From contig NZ_BMQL01000065.1 in assembly GCF_014648095.1 (NCBI RefSeq), positions 1-24,838 on the forward strand: 24,838 bases of DNA, in the 5' to 3' direction. Every line of letters begins with the position of its first letter. Position 1 is the stretch's first letter. The position numbers were made by a program, and so were the translations under genes. This document shows positions 23,372-24,838 of the stretch, in pieces. The DNA comes from Deinococcus ruber. GTDB lineage: Bacteria > Deinococcota > Deinococci > Deinococcales > Deinococcaceae. Under the pieces are notes generated by a model, which was given only the letters and a program-made list of their open reading frames with translations, was not told the origin of the DNA and did not search any database.

Positions 23372-23691
23372 TTGCTCCCTTGGTGGCGTTTTCCTCGAGC
23401 GACCTCCATGTGCAGAGCATCCAGCCGCTGCACCCATAAGGCTCGGTACCGACCCAGCCAATCGTCGACCTCGACCAGCGGTTCGAGGCGGAGGCTGTAG
23501 ATGCGCCGCTGCGCTTCTTGTCGAACCTCAACCAGCCCGGCCTCACGCAGGACCCGGAGGTGGCGTGAGACGCCAGGACGTGCGATCGGCAGGAGCGCGG
23601 CGAGCTCTCCGGCCGTTGCCGGACCTCGGCTTAAGGTCTGCAACACGGTCCGTCGGCTTTCATCTGCCAGTGCAGTCAGAACACCGTCCAT
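23368..23691 (-). CDS. ArsR-family winged-helix repressor, 107 aa
   Basis: The sequence is a small winged-helix regulator: LTALADESRRTVLQTLSRGP (helix 1-2), ATAGELAALLPIARPGVSRH (recognition helix), LRVLREAGLVEVRQEAQRR (wing). No ELCVCDL-type metal motif is present and there are no cysteines, so it is not a classical arsenic sensor. It belongs to the group paired with SRPBCC proteins. It is the first gene of a two-gene operon, with a 4-nt overlap to the AHSA1 gene. The ATG at 23691 has no Shine-Dalgarno and sits about where transcription should start. A perfect palindrome lies in the promoter, so autoregulation is likely. Confidence 0.92.
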   Translation of the reverse strand: MDGVLTALADESRRTVLQTLSRGPATAGELAALLPIARPGVSRHLRVLREAGLVEVRQEAQRRIYSLRLEPLVEVDDWLGRYRALWVQRLDALHMEVARGKRHQGSK

Positions 23692-23697
23692 GGCGCG

Positions 23698-23727
23698 AAT
23701 GTATCAAAGTGGTTACGTAACTGTCAA
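23698..23727 (-). promoter_or_regulatory. Putative promoter of the ArsR-AHSA1 operon, leaderless
   Basis: On the minus strand a consensus -35 TTGACA (23727-23722) is followed after 18 bp by TACATT (23703-23698). The predicted transcription start falls on or next to the ATG at 23691. Confidence 0.6.
23712..23721. promoter_or_regulatory. Putative ArsR operator palindrome
   Basis: GTTACGTAAC is a perfect 10-bp palindrome directly next to the -35 box, inside the promoter spacer, where a bound dimer would exclude RNA polymerase. Confidence 0.5.
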
Positions 23728-23958
23728 GGTACATAAATCAACGTAGGTTCGCCGTATCAGAGCAGCGAAGAAACGAGTCACAGCACCACCTGGTAGGCCG
23801 TTGCCTTTTCACCGAACCCACGTCCTGAATGCACAACGAAACAAGTGCCCGAAGGAGCTGGGCTGCACGTGTCCGATACGATTCTCAGCGTTTCGTATAC
23901 TCGCCGCCTTTAGCGTGCAGGACGTGGTTTCGAACGAGAATCAACACAGGACGGTTCC

Positions 23959-24838
<880 letters not shown>

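Overview
The window is GC-rich bacterial DNA. Gene content and promoter style suggest a Deinococcus or close relative: IS6, IS5, ISL3 and IS3 fragments of the type common there, a secreted protein with a Deinococcus-like beta-rich C-terminus, and several starts lying only a few bases after a TANNNT -10 box (leaderless mRNAs are well known in D. deserti). This assignment is inference; no rRNA, tRNA or other strict marker is present.

Layout. 1-310: end of an IS3-family element. 356-2119: large secreted protein of unknown function. 2120-2923: no intact gene, but a frameshifted relic of a DUF72/YecE gene. 2924-5627: the most striking locus. A small XRE regulator is joined by a 15-codon ORF with ATGA overlaps to a 770-residue protein that fuses a photolyase/cryptochrome-family flavoprotein to a complete family-1 uracil-DNA glycosylase. 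5544-6268 (minus): a chimeric scar of two relics, the C-terminal OB-fold part of a DnaE2/ImuC-like polymerase abutting an IS5-type transposase fragment. 6498-11447 (minus): a tyrosine recombinase followed 18 nt later by a 1322-residue five-GAF/GGDEF/EAL protein. 11567-12156: frameshifted ISL3-type relic.

12224-16122: a TetR-type regulator divergent from an SDR, a saccharopine-dehydrogenase-like oxidoreductase, an ABM-type monooxygenase, a doubtful small ORF and an SRPBCC protein. Three near-identical 13-bp palindromes (TGACC-N3-GGTCA type) sit on the two divergent promoters, so the wiring can be read directly. 16145-17015: hypothetical ORFs. 17279-20607: a translationally coupled c-di-GMP pair, a CHASE4-HAMP-degenerate GGDEF-EAL protein (probable phosphodiesterase) and a multi-spanning membrane GGEEF diguanylate cyclase with an intact I-site motif. 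20821-21288: an internally deleted IS6-family element with both terminal repeats and a perfect internal hairpin. 21434-22123: peptidase E (S51). 22847-23691 (minus): ArsR regulator/AHSA1 operon with a palindrome inside its promoter. 23959-24838 (minus): C-terminal part of an ABC-F ATPase, cut by the window edge.

Taken together this looks like an accessory region: five decayed mobile elements, two other relics, a recombinase, three c-di-GMP proteins and several small self-regulated stress or detoxification operons. The photolyase-glycosylase fusion is the best candidate for an undescribed system: one polypeptide apparently combining a light-dependent flavoprotein with uracil excision.
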